Origin: Desulfobulbaceae bacterium
GTDB taxonomy: Bacteria; Desulfobacterota; Desulfobulbia; Desulfobulbales; Desulfocapsaceae
Assembly (NCBI GenBank): GCA_008933635.1
Contig: WBUQ01000018.1
Location: forward strand, 1 to 42,775
Direction: 5' to 3'
DNA: 42,775 nt
Shown here: in pieces, positions 42,703 to 42,775 of the stretch
Numbering within the stretch: position 1 is the stretch's first letter
Layout: each line of letters opens with the position of its first letter
The notes under the pieces: model-generated
Seen by the model: the letters and a program-made list of their open reading frames with translations, nothing else
Databases searched by the model: none
Told to the model about the DNA's origin: nothing
Made by a program: the position numbers and the translations under genes

Positions 42703-42775
42703 TTTACCACCAGCCGCCGTTGTTGTCCCCTCTGCCACCGCCGTGGTTGTCTCCTCTGCCGCCGCTGTCGTTCCC
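42703..42775 (-). CDS. C terminus of a Gly-rich repeat protein (partial)
   Basis: The last 23 codons of a minus-strand gene running off the right edge, stop TAA at 42703-42705. The tail reads GNDSGGRGDNHGGGRGDNNG then GWW, a repeat of GGRGDN units. No domain can be assigned from this fragment. Repeats of this kind occur in disordered surface or RNA-binding proteins. Confidence 0.5.

Overview
The window looks like a chromosomal piece of a Desulfobacterota-type bacterium (Desulfobulbales-like is my guess). The clues are a high-GC housekeeping left end (dGTPase tail, valS, nadC), a ResB/CcsA (System II) cytochrome c assembly locus, a PEP-CTERM-like tail, and a probable selenocysteine codon. The genus cannot be fixed from the sequence alone.

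Layout. (1) 1-5055: GC-rich core: dgt 3' end, valS, nadC, a zinc-ribbon acidic protein, and tRNA-Phe with its own promoter and terminator. (2) About 5056-23.0 kb: an AT-rich integrative element next to tRNA-Phe. It carries a tyrosine integrase with three helically phased TTTTGCC repeats beside it, an AlpA-like excisionase, five iteron-like repeats, a small membrane protein paired with a very large TPR-PIN protein, an IHF-like protein, a cold-shock/excalibur protein, an HsdR_N-type nuclease, two HEPN-like proteins, a RadC protein, a C39-like cysteine peptidase coupled to a DUF2958 protein, a second tyrosine recombinase and a possible replication initiator. I found no second copy of the tRNA 3' end, so the right boundary is not fixed and may lie beyond the window. 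(3) 23.5-29.9 kb: a PEP-CTERM remnant, then an exported HCxxC protein, a TPR protein, ResB, CcsA, a DUF1573 protein with an in-frame UGA, a DsbA-like thiol oxidoreductase and a family 2 glycosyltransferase. (4) 30.3-39.8 kb: a LysM/M23 protein, then a tightly overlapping minus-strand envelope-stress operon (PpiC lipoprotein, CDF-transporter/SPFH fusion, HflC, HflK, HPF-like factor), divergent from an OmpR-type two-component system. (5) 39.9-42.8 kb: a YnfA-type membrane protein, a membrane-anchored UspA protein, a kinase-like protein and the tail of a Gly-rich protein.

How the genes fit together. The element combines mobility genes with a likely defence cargo. In that cargo, a small transmembrane protein ends in a motif (TRDVVAG) that recurs at the N terminus of the overlapping TPR-PIN gene. 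This is the arrangement of bacterial amyloid-signalling effector/receptor pairs. In the chromosomal right half, the cytochrome c locus includes a probable new selenoprotein. The hflKC operon includes an unusual fusion of a cation diffusion facilitator to an SPFH protein. These three are the best candidates for undescribed biology.
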